Below are positions 8,662-16,791 of a stretch of 64,000 nucleotides of DNA, in pieces; the first letter of the stretch is position 1, and each line of letters starts with the position of its first letter. Under the pieces are notes generated by a model. The model was not told the DNA's origin. It did no database searches and worked only from the letters and a program-made list of their open reading frames with translations. The position numbers were made by a program, and so were the translations under genes. The DNA lies in assembly GCA_036504595.1 (NCBI GenBank), contig DASXUX010000042.1, positions 1-64,000 of the forward strand. The letters are read 5' to 3'. This DNA is from DASXUX01 sp036504595. GTDB lineage: Bacteria > Planctomycetota > SZUA-567 > H5-PLA8.

Positions 8662-11042
8662 CTCAGCTTCGCCATGGCGACGCTGAGCAGGAGCAGTTTG
8701 GGGCCGCAGGTGCGGAACTGGACTTTTACTTTGCGCGAAAGATTGCTGCCGGTGATGTTTTCGATGAGGCCTTCGCCAAAATCGTCGTGGCGGATGCGGT
8801 CGCCGATCTCGTATGCGTCGGGGTCTTCCTGCCCCTCGCCGGTGTCGAGCAATCGGTCCACGACGGTTTGCAGGGCCAGATCGCGGCGCCGGCTGCTCGG
8901 CGGTCGTTTGACGACCTGTTCGTCGCCGAAGACTTCGCCCACTTCCTTTTCAAAGGCGGCAAACGCTGGGTCGTCCTGCGGCTTCGTTTTCGGCATATCG
9001 AATGCTGGCCCCTTTAGCTGTGCCCACGCGGGCTGGCAACGGTCCACAAGTTCGACGGCTTTTTGAGGAATCTCTTTGAGGAAGCGCGACGGCAGAGCGA
9101 TATCCGATTGACCGAAGCGGCGTCGGAACTGCACGCGCGAAAGATGCAGGATTTCCCGCGCGCGCGTCATCCCGACATAGACCAACCGGCGCTCTTCTTC
9201 GATGGCGCGGTCGTTTTCGCCTTCGCTCATGCGCAGCAGCGGCAGCAGGCCATCTTCCATGCCCGTGAGGAAGACGACCGGGAATTCTAGGCCCTTGGCC
9301 ATGTGCAGCGTCATCAGCGTGACGCGTTCGGCGAACGGATCGTAGTTGTCGGTCGGCGCGAGCAGCGCGCTGTTTTCGAGGAAGCCGGCGACGGAGGCCT
9401 GGCGCTGCGCGAATTCTTCCATGCCGTCGTACGCGCCGGGTTCGGGCGGCGGGCCGTTGGGGACCGTATTCTGCGGATCGTATTCGCGGTCGAATTCGGC
9501 GGCGGCGTTGACCAACTGCTGCAAATTTTCGACGCGCTCGTTTTCGTCGGCGGTGAGGAGCGACTCTTTCAGGCCGCTGCGTTCGAGCGTCGCGGAGAGA
9601 ACTTTTTCGACCGGGTACTGCGGCATGGCGCGCAGTTCATCGATCAGGCGCACGAATTCGATGAGTCCCTGCCGCGGCTTGGGCTTGAACGAGCGGAAGA
9701 AATCGTCCGCGTCCGGCGCGGTCAACGTTTCGAGCAGCGACGAGCCAAGTTCCAGCGCGTGCTTTTCGATGAGTTCGACGGCGGAGTCGCCCAGGCCGCG
9801 TTTGGGAACGTTGATCACGCGCCGGAAGGACACGTCGTCCTTCGGGTTGACGATCAGGCGCAGATACGCCAGCGCGTCTTTGACTTCGCGGCGTTCGTAG
9901 AACGCGGTGCCGCCGACGAGCTGGTAAGGAATCGCGGCCTGGAGCAGTGCGGTTTCGAATGGGCGCGATTGCGCGTTGGTGCGGAAGAAGACGGCAAAAT
10001 CGTTGTAGCGGCGGCCGTCGCGCACGAGTTGTTCGATGTTGCGCACGACTTCGTAGGCTTCGAGTTGTTCGTCGCCGGTGACGGTGAGCGTGATCTTTGA
10101 GCCCTCGGGATTGGAGGTCCAGAGGCCCTTGGGTTTGCGCTCCTTATTGTGTTCGATGACGGAGCCCGCGGCGGCGAGGATGCGCTGGGTCGAGCGGTAA
10201 TTTTGTTCGAGCTTGACGGTCTTGGCTTCGGGAAAGTCGCGTTCGAACGAAAGGATGTTGCGCACGTCGGCTCCGCGCCAGGCGTAGATGGACTGGTCGG
10301 GGTCGCCGGTGGCGCAGACGTTGCGGTGCGTTTCGCCGAGGAGTTTCACCAGCAGATACTGGCAGCGATTGGTGTCCTGGTATTCATCGACCAGAACGTA
10401 ATTGAAGCGCGCGCGGTAGCGTTCGAGGACGTCGGGATGTTCGGTGAACAGCACAACGGTCAGGCGCAACAGATCGTCGAAATCGAGCGCGTTGTTCTTC
10501 TTCAGTTCGGCTTCGTATTCCTGATAGACCTTCTTCAGCAGGCGCTCGTGGAACATGCCTTCGGCCACGTCGCCGGAACCGGTCGCCTGGCTTTTCAGGG
10601 CTGAGATTTCCTGCCGCACCTGGCGCGGCGCGAAACGTTTGTCTTCGGCCAGGCCTAACCGCTTGACGATGTCTTTGATCACGCCGCTGGCGTCGTCTTC
10701 GTCGTAGATCGTGAAGTCGCGCGTGTAGCCGAGGACTTCGGCTTCGCGGCGGAGGATGCGCGCGCAGAAGCTGTGGAATGTGGACAGCCACGCGCCGGAC
10801 TGTTCGCCGGTCATTTCGTCCACGCGGCGGCGCATTTCGGCGGCGGCCTTGTTGGTGAAGGTGATGGCGAGAATTTGCCAGGGGCGCACGCCGTGAGCGA
10901 TCAGGTTCGCGATGCGGCGGGTGACCACGCGGGTTTTCCCGGAGCCGGCGCCAGCGAGGATCAGCAGCGGGCCTTGCAGGGTCTCGACCGCTTCGCGCTG
11001 AGGTTCATTCAGATCAGACAATATCTTCGACACGTCATTCAT
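8652..11042 (-). CDS. ATP-dependent DNA helicase, UvrD/PcrA/Rep family
   Basis: Superfamily 1 3'-5' DNA helicase of 796 residues, slightly longer than typical PcrA (720-750). Visible motifs are the Q motif region LNEPQREAV, Walker A AGAGSGKT (about residue 30), motif Ia FTNKAAAEM, the Walker B-like DEYQDTN, motif III GDPDQSIYAWRGAD, motif IV YRST, and TLHMAKGLEFPVVF near the C-terminal half. The reading frame is open for 285 codons upstream of 11,042, but that part is low-complexity and opposite another gene. The start is therefore placed at the ATG giving MNDVSKILSDLNEPQ, which is where family homology begins. It acts in repair and replication restart. UvrD versus PcrA is a naming matter. 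Confidence 0.95.
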   Translation of the reverse strand: MNDVSKILSDLNEPQREAVETLQGPLLILAGAGSGKTRVVTRRIANLIAHGVRPWQILAITFTNKAAAEMRRRVDEMTGEQSGAWLSTFHSFCARILRREAEVLGYTRDFTIYDEDDASGVIKDIVKRLGLAEDKRFAPRQVRQEISALKSQATGSGDVAEGMFHERLLKKVYQEYEAELKKNNALDFDDLLRLTVVLFTEHPDVLERYRARFNYVLVDEYQDTNRCQYLLVKLLGETHRNVCATGDPDQSIYAWRGADVRNILSFERDFPEAKTVKLEQNYRSTQRILAAAGSVIEHNKERKPKGLWTSNPEGSKITLTVTGDEQLEAYEVVRNIEQLVRDGRRYNDFAVFFRTNAQSRPFETALLQAAIPYQLVGGTAFYERREVKDALAYLRLIVNPKDDVSFRRVINVPKRGLGDSAVELIEKHALELGSSLLETLTAPDADDFFRSFKPKPRQGLIEFVRLIDELRAMPQYPVEKVLSATLERSGLKESLLTADENERVENLQQLVNAAAEFDREYDPQNTVPNGPPPEPGAYDGMEEFAQRQASVAGFLENSALLAPTDNYDPFAERVTLMTLHMAKGLEFPVVFLTGMEDGLLPLLRMSEGENDRAIEEERRLVYVGMTRAREILHLSRVQFRRRFGQSDIALPSRFLKEIPQKAVELVDRCQPAWAQLKGPAFDMPKTKPQDDPAFAAFEKEVGEVFGDEQVVKRPPSSRRRDLALQTVVDRLLDTGEGQEDPDAYEIGDRIRHDDFGEGLIENITGSNLSRKVKVQFRTCGPKLLLLSVAMAKLRKL

Positions 11043-11089
11043 TAGATCAAAAATAGCTGGTTGGGGCAGAGAGGCCACAGAAATATTGC

Positions 11090-11165
11090 GGAATGCGAGT
11101 TTCGGATTGCGGAATGAACAGAAAGGGTTCAGGGGTCGGGGTTCAGGGTTCAGGGAAAGGCTCTG
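11090..11165. repeat. GGAATGC and GGGTTCA tandem repeats
   Basis: In the gap between the helicase and the HzsA-like gene there are two stretches of short repeats. The first is GCGGAATG-type; the second is a run of GGGTTCAGGG-type units. They are non-coding on both strands. Confidence 0.55.
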
Positions 11166-11285
11166 AGACGGCGGCACTGAAACCTGAAAATTGGACGGTT
11201 GGATTTTATTAAATTCGAGTTTTGAATTTTGCGGTTGGCTACTACTCGACTTCACGTTCGGGCGGGCTATAAGATAGCTTTCACT

Positions 11286-13871
11286 ATGAAAAATACTTGT
11301 TTCCTCGCGGTTCTGCTTGCGGCGTGTCCGGTTTGGGCGGCGGCGGAGCGCGAGATGATCGATGCCGACTGGCGCAAGCAGGACGGCATCGGGACACCGC
11401 GGCAAGCCAGCACATTTCAGGCGGCGGTGGAACGTTTGATGGAGCGCGGCAGCGCGCTCACCACGGAGTTGCGGTCGTCCGGTTCGCTCTCGGAGGAACT
11501 GGGCAAGCAGTGGGAGGAGGCGCGGCGCGAGCAGCAGAAGCTCACGGACGCGAAAGCCGACGAGGCCGCGTGGGAGAAACTCTGGCTGAGTGCGCACGAA
11601 CTTCGGCGCAAGATTGTGTTCAGCAACCCGCTTTTTAAGACCGGGCCGCTGCTGTTCATCAAGCAGATTCCGGGGAGCTTCAGCCATCAGCTTACGCAGG
11701 TCTATGGGCGGTACGCTCGGCCCGGTGGCGGGGTGTTTGTGCTGGAGGAACCGGGCGAGTCGTTCAAGACCCGGGCGCTCACGCAGAGTTTCGGCGAAGG
11801 CAGTTTTCAGACGCCGGAGGTTTCGTACGACGGGCGCGAGATTCTGTTTGCGTATTGTTCGACGACGGAAAAGCAGGTTGAGAAGCGGTTCTATCATGTT
11901 TACCGGATGAACGTTGACGGCACCATCGCCCCCTCACCCCTAACCCCTCTCCCGCCGGCACGGAGGCCGGCGCCACTGGTAGAGGGGGACCGGAGCGGCG
12001 GGCGGGACGCCCGCACTACGGCCGGCACGGAGGCCGGGAGACAACAGGAGGCAGGAGGCGGGAGGCAGGAGGCAGGAGGGACAACAGAAACGGCCCGGAG
12101 CAGCGGGCGAGACGCCCGCACTACGGCCGGCGCGGAGGCCGGCGCTACCGCGGCGGGCAAGGACGCCCGCACTACGGCCGGCACGGAGGCCGGCGCTACC
12201 AGGCAGCTTACGGATGGGGCGTACGATGATTTTTCGGCGAAGTTTTTGCCGAGCGGGGAAATCGTGTTCATTTCCACGCGGCGCGGTGGTTTTCATCGCT
12301 GCGGAAGTCCGGGGTGTCCGGTGTATACGCTCGCGGCGATGAACGGCGACGGCAGCGGAATTCGCATGCTTTCGCACCATGAAGTGCAGGAGTGGGACCC
12401 GGCGGTGCTGCCGGATGGGCGGCTGATTTACACGCGGTGGGACTACGTGGATCGCCACGCGGTGTTCGGGCAACAGCTTTGGACGTGCCGGCCGGATGGG
12501 ACGGCGCCGCTGGGGTATTACGGGAACTACACGCTCAATCCGGTGGGCATCTGGGAAGCTCAGCCGGTGCCGAATTCGCGGCTGGTCATGGCGACGGCGG
12601 CGGCTCACCACGCGATGACGGCCGGGTCGATTGTGCTGGTGGACGTGCTGAAAGGATATGACGGGCTGGAGCCGCTCACGCGCCTGACGCCGGAGACGCC
12701 GTTTCCTGAAAGCGAGTTTGCGGTCGCGAAGAAATGGTTCTTCAAAGCGCGCGACGGCAAGCCCACTGACACGCCGGAAAACCTGCGCTGGCCGGGGCAC
12801 TGCTACAAGAGTCCGCGTCCGCTGTCGGAGAAGTACTTCATCGCGGCGTACAGCTTTGACCAGCTCATCGGCGAACCGTCCGCGAACATTCCCAACATGT
12901 TTGGGCTGTACGCGGTGGATGCGTTTGGCAATAAGGAGCTGCTGTATCGCGATCCGGAAATCAGCAGCCTGTGGGCGATGCCGCTGCGCGCTCGGCCGAA
13001 GCCGCCGGCGCTGCCCTCGCCGCTCGAAGCGCAGAACGAGGAGAAGCTGCCGGTCGGCGAAGGGCTGTTCGTCGTTCAGAACGTTTATTCCGGACGAACG
13101 GATTGGCCGGCGGGATTGGTCAAGCGGCTGCGCGTCGTCCAGGTGTTGCCGAAGAGCACGTCCGGCAAAGACAATCCGCCGGTCGGCGCGGCGGCGGGCG
13201 CTCCGGGCAAGGCGGTCCTCGGCACGGTGCCCGTTGAAGCGGACGGTTCGGCGTACTTCCGCGCGCCTGCGAACGTGCCGGTGCTGTTTCAGGCTTTGGA
13301 TGAAAGCGGGCAGGCGCTTCAAGTGATGCGCAGCGCGACGTACTTGCAGGCCGGCGAGCGCCAGCAGTGCATCGGCTGCCACGAGCCGCGGCAGATCACG
13401 CCGGAAGGTTCGAAGAAAGTGGCGGCTCTGGAGCGGGCGCCATCGCAGATCGAACCGGGGCCGGACGGGTCGAAGCCGTTCAGCTATCCGATTCTGGTGC
13501 AGGGAATTTTGGACAAGCATTGCGTGCGCTGCCACGACGGAAAGCACCCGGAGGCGAAGGTCAGCCTGACGGGCGAGCCGCAGGGAAAGTACACGGTTTC
13601 GTACAACGTGCTGGTGAAGACGGTGCCATACGCAAGCGACACGGAGATCAAACCCATCAGCCGCCCGGGACAGTATGGAGCAAAGGGCAGCAGCGCGATG
13701 AAACTGCTGCTGGATGCGAAGGGGCATTACGAGGTGAAGCTGAGCCGCGAAGAGATTGAGCGCGTCGCGACGTGGATGGACACGAACGCGCTGTTCTATG
13801 GAACGTTCGAGCCGGCGGAGCAACTGAAGCAGCAGAAGGGGGAGCGGATCGCGCTGCCGACGTTGCAGTGA
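11286..13871 (+). CDS. HzsA-like secreted protein with two CxxCH motifs
   Basis: An 861-residue exported protein. The start at 11,286 gives a clean signal peptide (MKNTCFLAVLLAACPVWAAA). The middle has beta-propeller (PD40/WD40-like) repeats such as LPSGEIVFISTRRGG and LPDGRLIYTRWDY. Two c-type heme motifs, CIGCH (695-699) and CVRCH (746-750), lie towards the C-terminus. This arrangement matches the HzsA-related family (homologues of the hydrazine synthase alpha subunit) that is common in planctomycetes and relatives. Most such members have no proven role in hydrazine chemistry. About 90 residues (215-305) are low-complexity Gly/Ala/Arg/Thr, encoded by inserted palindromic repeats, and interrupt a propeller blade without breaking the frame. 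Confidence 0.8.
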   Translation: MKNTCFLAVLLAACPVWAAAEREMIDADWRKQDGIGTPRQASTFQAAVERLMERGSALTTELRSSGSLSEELGKQWEEARREQQKLTDAKADEAAWEKLWLSAHELRRKIVFSNPLFKTGPLLFIKQIPGSFSHQLTQVYGRYARPGGGVFVLEEPGESFKTRALTQSFGEGSFQTPEVSYDGREILFAYCSTTEKQVEKRFYHVYRMNVDGTIAPSPLTPLPPARRPAPLVEGDRSGGRDARTTAGTEAGRQQEAGGGRQEAGGTTETARSSGRDARTTAGAEAGATAAGKDARTTAGTEAGATRQLTDGAYDDFSAKFLPSGEIVFISTRRGGFHRCGSPGCPVYTLAAMNGDGSGIRMLSHHEVQEWDPAVLPDGRLIYTRWDYVDRHAVFGQQLWTCRPDGTAPLGYYGNYTLNPVGIWEAQPVPNSRLVMATAAAHHAMTAGSIVLVDVLKGYDGLEPLTRLTPETPFPESEFAVAKKWFFKARDGKPTDTPENLRWPGHCYKSPRPLSEKYFIAAYSFDQLIGEPSANIPNMFGLYAVDAFGNKELLYRDPEISSLWAMPLRARPKPPALPSPLEAQNEEKLPVGEGLFVVQNVYSGRTDWPAGLVKRLRVVQVLPKSTSGKDNPPVGAAAGAPGKAVLGTVPVEADGSAYFRAPANVPVLFQALDESGQALQVMRSATYLQAGERQQCIGCHEPRQITPEGSKKVAALERAPSQIEPGPDGSKPFSYPILVQGILDKHCVRCHDGKHPEAKVSLTGEPQGKYTVSYNVLVKTVPYASDTEIKPISRPGQYGAKGSSAMKLLLDAKGHYEVKLSREEIERVATWMDTNALFYGTFEPAEQLKQQKGERIALPTLQ
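11927..12203. repeat. Nest of palindromic repeats inserted in frame in a CDS
   Basis: The block starts with the CCCCTAACCCCTCTCC palindrome, whose loop is replaced by a GCCGGC-acggag-GCCGGC palindrome. Then come alternating copies of GGGCG-gga-CGCCC and GCCGGC palindromes and a run of GGAGGCA heptamers. Its length keeps the reading frame open, giving repeated peptide units such as GRDARTTAGTEAG. Flanking protein sequence on both sides looks like ordinary propeller. Confidence 0.8.
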
Positions 13872-13938
13872 ACGGACGGACGGGGGGACGGGGAGATATT
13901 GAAGGTCGTGCACCTCCCTGTTATTCTGTTGGACAATA

Positions 13939-14058
13939 GAGTATGTCCCTGGATACGCTGGAGACGCGCGTCCCTTTGAGAAACCAAAGTCCGGTCGCAT
14001 GGCAGTAAAGGTCATCAACCATCTTGGTGACGAAGTGATGAAGGTGTTTAAAATCTAG
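13939..14058 (+). pseudogene. C-terminal remnant, probably of an adenine-specific DNA methyltransferase
   Basis: Forty codons ending in TAG read …FEKPKSGRMAVKVINHLGD then EVMKVFKI. From memory of the families, this closely resembles the C-terminus of site-specific (type III-like) adenine DNA methyltransferases. Upstream, the frame has no start and meets a stop near 13,900, so only the tail survives. It sits just before the TIGR04255 cassette. This suggests that a restriction-modification gene was lost when the cassette region was rearranged. The family assignment is tentative. Confidence 0.45.
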
Positions 14059-14080
14059 CCGTCTGCTATACTGTCTGGAG

Positions 14081-14833
14081 ATGAGCGTGCGCAAGCTACA
14101 ACATCCACCGATTGTCGAGGCAGTGCTGGACATCGAGTGCGATCTTCCTCCCGGCAGGCCGTTTGCAGAGATCGAGTCAATGGCCCGCGAACGCTTTCGC
14201 GATCAATATCCAAAACGTAGAAGTCAAACTTTGCATCAGATTCAATTCGAGTTGAGGCCGGATAGCGCATCAAAACAGGATGTGCGACTTGGCGTTCAAG
14301 CCTTTCAGTTTTTGCATGAGGACGAAAAACAACTTGTTCAGGTCAGGTTGCAGGGCTTCTCGTTTAACCGACTGGCTCCCTACACAACTTTGGACGATTA
14401 CCTGCCGGAGATTCAGAGGACTTGGGGGCTCTACTCCGATCTGGCGTCGCCGATTCAAGTTCGCACGATTAGGATGCGATACATCAATCGAATCCTTTTG
14501 CCAAGACTTCCGAAGATTGACCTTGATGAGTATTTCGCGGTCGCACCCCGAATGCCCGAAGAGAAAAGCTTAACCATGACCGGATTTCTCAAGCAATTCT
14601 CTGCCATTGAAGATGCAACCAGAAACCAAGTTAATTTCGTTCTGACGTCCCAGCCACCGGAATTGGAAAAGTTTCCGTTCATCTTGGACATTAGCGTCAC
14701 ATCGCCGGCACGAGGAGAGCCGAAGGACTGGCAATGGATCCTTGGCCAGATTCAGTCGTTACGTGGACTAAAAAATCGAATGTTTGAAAAGGCGGTGACA
14801 GAAAAATGTCTAACACTCTTTCAACAACAGTAG
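14081..14833 (+). CDS. TIGR04255 family protein
   Basis: A 250-residue soluble protein whose N-terminus (LQHPPIVEAVLDIEC) matches the conserved 'PIVEA' opening of the TIGR04255 family. That family is sporadically distributed and functionally uncharacterised, and is known from many bacterial accessory regions. The rest has alternating charged and hydrophobic segments, with no membrane span and no catalytic motif I can name. It is the first of three genes on the same strand with overlapping ends (28 bp with the next). The base composition is visibly more AT-rich than in neighbours such as the helicase or wecC, suggesting acquisition by transfer. Confidence 0.75.
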   Translation: MSVRKLQHPPIVEAVLDIECDLPPGRPFAEIESMARERFRDQYPKRRSQTLHQIQFELRPDSASKQDVRLGVQAFQFLHEDEKQLVQVRLQGFSFNRLAPYTTLDDYLPEIQRTWGLYSDLASPIQVRTIRMRYINRILLPRLPKIDLDEYFAVAPRMPEEKSLTMTGFLKQFSAIEDATRNQVNFVLTSQPPELEKFPFILDISVTSPARGEPKDWQWILGQIQSLRGLKNRMFEKAVTEKCLTLFQQQ

Positions 14834-15354
14834 GGATGTACTGCTTCGGATACGCGGCGCTGAATCCATATGTTCGGATAGGCAGCGCAGTTTCCGAGGA
14901 GGCGCGCCTGATGCGAAAAGCCGCTGCGGATGTGATAAAGTCCGCTGAGGAATCGCAGAGCCTATTTGGCGCAAAAGCAACCGCCATTTCGAATCTAAGA
15001 AAAATGGCGAACGAGTGTTCTGAAGAAGGATGGGATGGCGATGATGCGTCTCCGGTAGATCCAGATGCCGTCGATGTTGCGGAAACCTTTATTCGTTCCT
15101 TACCAGATTGGGTTCCTCTTCCCAAGTGTGCTCCGGAACCCGACGGCGCCATTTCTTTGGACTGGATCGAGTCACGATTGCGCCTGTTTACGTTGAGCAT
15201 CGGTTCCAGCAATCTGATTCCTTACGCATTGCTCGACGGCGCGGACAAGGACCATGGCGTTGCACAGTTCGATGGCCAAACCATTCCATCACGGGTACTT
15301 TTTTTGATCGAATCCATTACGGGCTGCGCAAATGCTGACATCCGGGTTGCCTGA
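14806..15354 (+). CDS. Hypothetical protein, second gene of TIGR04255 cassette
   Basis: A 182-residue protein of unknown function. It contains EGWDGDDASPVDPDAV (about residues 70-85) followed by PDGAISLDWIE and RVLFLIE. The tryptophan-rich 'WDG…SPV…DG.I.L.W' pattern recalls small uncharacterised proteins seen in accessory loci. No signal peptide or membrane segment is seen. The start overlaps the end of the TIGR04255 gene by 28 bp and the end overlaps the next gene by 23 bp, so the three are translationally coupled. Its composition is AT-richer than the window average. Confidence 0.65.
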   Translation: MSNTLSTTVGMYCFGYAALNPYVRIGSAVSEEARLMRKAAADVIKSAEESQSLFGAKATAISNLRKMANECSEEGWDGDDASPVDPDAVDVAETFIRSLPDWVPLPKCAPEPDGAISLDWIESRLRLFTLSIGSSNLIPYALLDGADKDHGVAQFDGQTIPSRVLFLIESITGCANADIRVA

Positions 15355-15757
15355 AGATATTGCCGATGATGAGGACCTTGCACGATTCCTCGTTCAGAGC
15401 AACCAGTTTGATTCCGTTATTGTTAGCCCTGCTGCGTTCATGCCGAGTAAAAAAGACCACGAAACCTCTGTTTTTCGCCACGGTCGCGAACCACGCCAGC
15501 AGCTCTGGGAAATTGGGCGCATTGCTACGGGAAATCGCAAACTTTATGGGGCCGCCATTCTCAAAGCCAGCGCTGTCAGAGCGGCTTTGCTGGATATAGT
15601 TCCAGACGAACCTCCTGACCGTCACGCGGTTATTCGGAATTGGCCGTGGCTTGAAAACGATCCGGCTATGCAGAAAGCACAGCAAAAAGAGCGCGCGGCT
15701 CTTCTAGCCAGCGCGGCTGGCGCTCCTATTCTCAACATGGAAGATACGGGTGCATAA
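15332..15757 (+). CDS. Hypothetical protein, third gene of TIGR04255 cassette
   Basis: A 141-residue soluble protein of unknown function. The N-terminal part includes AFMPSKKDHETSVFRHG, then ATGNRKLYGAAILKA, then a proline-rich stretch DEPPDRHAVIRNWPWLEND, and an alanine-rich helical tail. The 'ETSVFR' and 'PPxHAxIxxWP' patterns look conserved rather than random, as I recall them from similar small accessory genes. It overlaps the preceding gene by 23 bp. With the two upstream genes it forms a compact unit typical of toxin-antitoxin or defence modules, but no toxin fold is recognisable. Confidence 0.62.
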   Translation: MLTSGLPEDIADDEDLARFLVQSNQFDSVIVSPAAFMPSKKDHETSVFRHGREPRQQLWEIGRIATGNRKLYGAAILKASAVRAALLDIVPDEPPDRHAVIRNWPWLENDPAMQKAQQKERAALLASAAGAPILNMEDTGA

Positions 15758-15828
15758 CCTATGGCGGATACGGGGACGGGCATGAGACTATGCCACGTCA
15801 GTCCACGCGGCTGCGCTGTACGGGTACG

Positions 15829-16008
15829 CTATCTCTCCAGCCATTCCTCAAACTCGTCTGCGAGCAGACCCTGCAAACGGCCATAGCGCTTTTGTATCCG
15901 TCCTTTTTCGATCAACTGTGCATCAACATCGCACAGGCCGATGGCGTCCTGAATTCTGGTGACAGGTTGCTTAGGTGCGGCCTTAATAATTATCTTAAAT
16001 AACTCCAA
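15829..16008 (-). CDS. Possible small or truncated protein
   Basis: A 59-codon minus-strand reading frame with a protein-like sequence ends VTRIQDAIGLCDVDAQL, followed by a charged stretch and LLADEFEEWLER. There is no ATG. A TTG at 16,008 is the best in-frame start, and no good ribosome-binding site is visible. A stop lies a short way upstream, so it may be the tail of a gene disrupted by the neighbouring repeat array. It faces the TIGR04255 cassette tail to tail. No family is recognised. Confidence 0.35.
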   Translation of the reverse strand: MELFKIIIKAAPKQPVTRIQDAIGLCDVDAQLIEKGRIQKRYGRLQGLLADEFEEWLER

Positions 16009-16117
16009 ATTCTTTGAAGTATTTTTGAGGCTGGATCGTCATAGTTATGCGGGGTGGAGCAGGGATACTCTGTCGGTACTGAAGTGATCTTTGACAACTG
16101 ATGGATTAGGGGGTGTG

Positions 16118-16633
16118 CACATGTGCACTTTTTTACAGCCAACAGAGGCTTGAGGCTTGAGACCTGAGGCTTGAGGAAGGAAGCCAGCGACCACCACAGG
16201 TGCAGTGTTGGACAGGTAAACCGTTCAGCCTGGAACGCTGGACGAGATGGACGGTGAGGAAAGGGAGAGGAACCACCACACGTGCACTTTTGGACAGGAG
16301 ACAGCGCTGGGAAAGCACGCTTGAGTTCGCGCAAAAAGACGCGCGAACACAAACGTGCCACCACAGGTGCAGTTTTTTACAGCGTTGAGTGGCGGAATAA
16401 GGGGGGCGCAGGGGAAGGCGGCCGCTCCCTTACGGTCGCGGTTCTGATGCGCACGGTGCAGTCTTGGACAGAATAGGCTTGAGGCGTGAGGCTTGAGACC
16501 TGAGGCCTGAGGAGGGAATCGGCGATCAACACATGTGCAGTTTTTTACAGCAGATCAGAACGCGAAGGGCAGAGACAGCCGCTTTACGGTCGCGGTTCTG
16601 ATGCGTTCGCTGCACAGGTGCACTTCTGGACAG
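16118..16633. repeat. Array of seven degenerate 21-nt repeats with ~80-bp spacing
   Basis: Seven copies begin at 16,118, 16,195, 16,277, 16,362, 16,451, 16,530 and 16,613. Each starts CACANGTGCA (shifted by one base in the fifth) and ends in ACAG. The 3' half takes two forms, TTTTTTACAG (copies 1, 4, 6) and TTNTGGACAG (copies 2, 3, 5, 7). Start-to-start spacing is 77-89 bp. Copy 1 lies in a perfect 14-bp palindrome, GTGCACATGTGCAC. Intervals 1 and 5 share GAGGCTT tandem repeats, and intervals 4 and 6 share a TTACGGTCGCGGTTCTG block. No reading frame explains the pattern. It resembles a protein-binding or iteron-like array more than a CRISPR. Confidence 0.8.
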
Positions 16634-16673
16634 AAGAAGCGTTGGTGCCGGGCGGGTGTTTAGATGGCTGAAG

Positions 16674-16713
16674 GCACGGGCAGCCAACGGCGAACAGAGG
16701 CTGCCCGTGGCAC
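16674..16713. repeat. Dispersed GCACGGGCAGCC palindrome, copy 1
   Basis: GCACGGGCAGCC, a 13-nt loop, then GGCTGCCCGTG. The loop is the reverse complement, with one change, of the loop in the copy at 45,849. The two are therefore the same element in opposite orientation, about 29 kb apart. Confidence 0.7.
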
Positions 16714-16791
16714 GTCGTGGCACGAGTTTGACATCCAGGATCGGGTGCGGGATTATGCGGGCACCAGAAGTTGCTAACCTTGGGACGCAGA

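Noticed and set aside
11043..11897. N-terminal extension of the helicase frame
   Set aside because: Low-complexity, contains repeat-derived sequence and lies opposite another gene; helicase homology begins at 11,042.
11286..13871. True hydrazine synthase / anammox metabolism
   Set aside because: No other anammox gene is present, and HzsA-related proteins are widespread without that function.
11940..14018. 692-codon minus-strand open frame opposite the HzsA-like gene
   Set aside because: Arg/His-rich composition typical of an antisense frame in GC-rich DNA; the plus strand has a signal peptide and CxxCH motifs.
16118..16633. CRISPR array
   Set aside because: Repeats vary at several positions, are only 21 nt, intervals share sequence with each other, and no cas gene is in the window.
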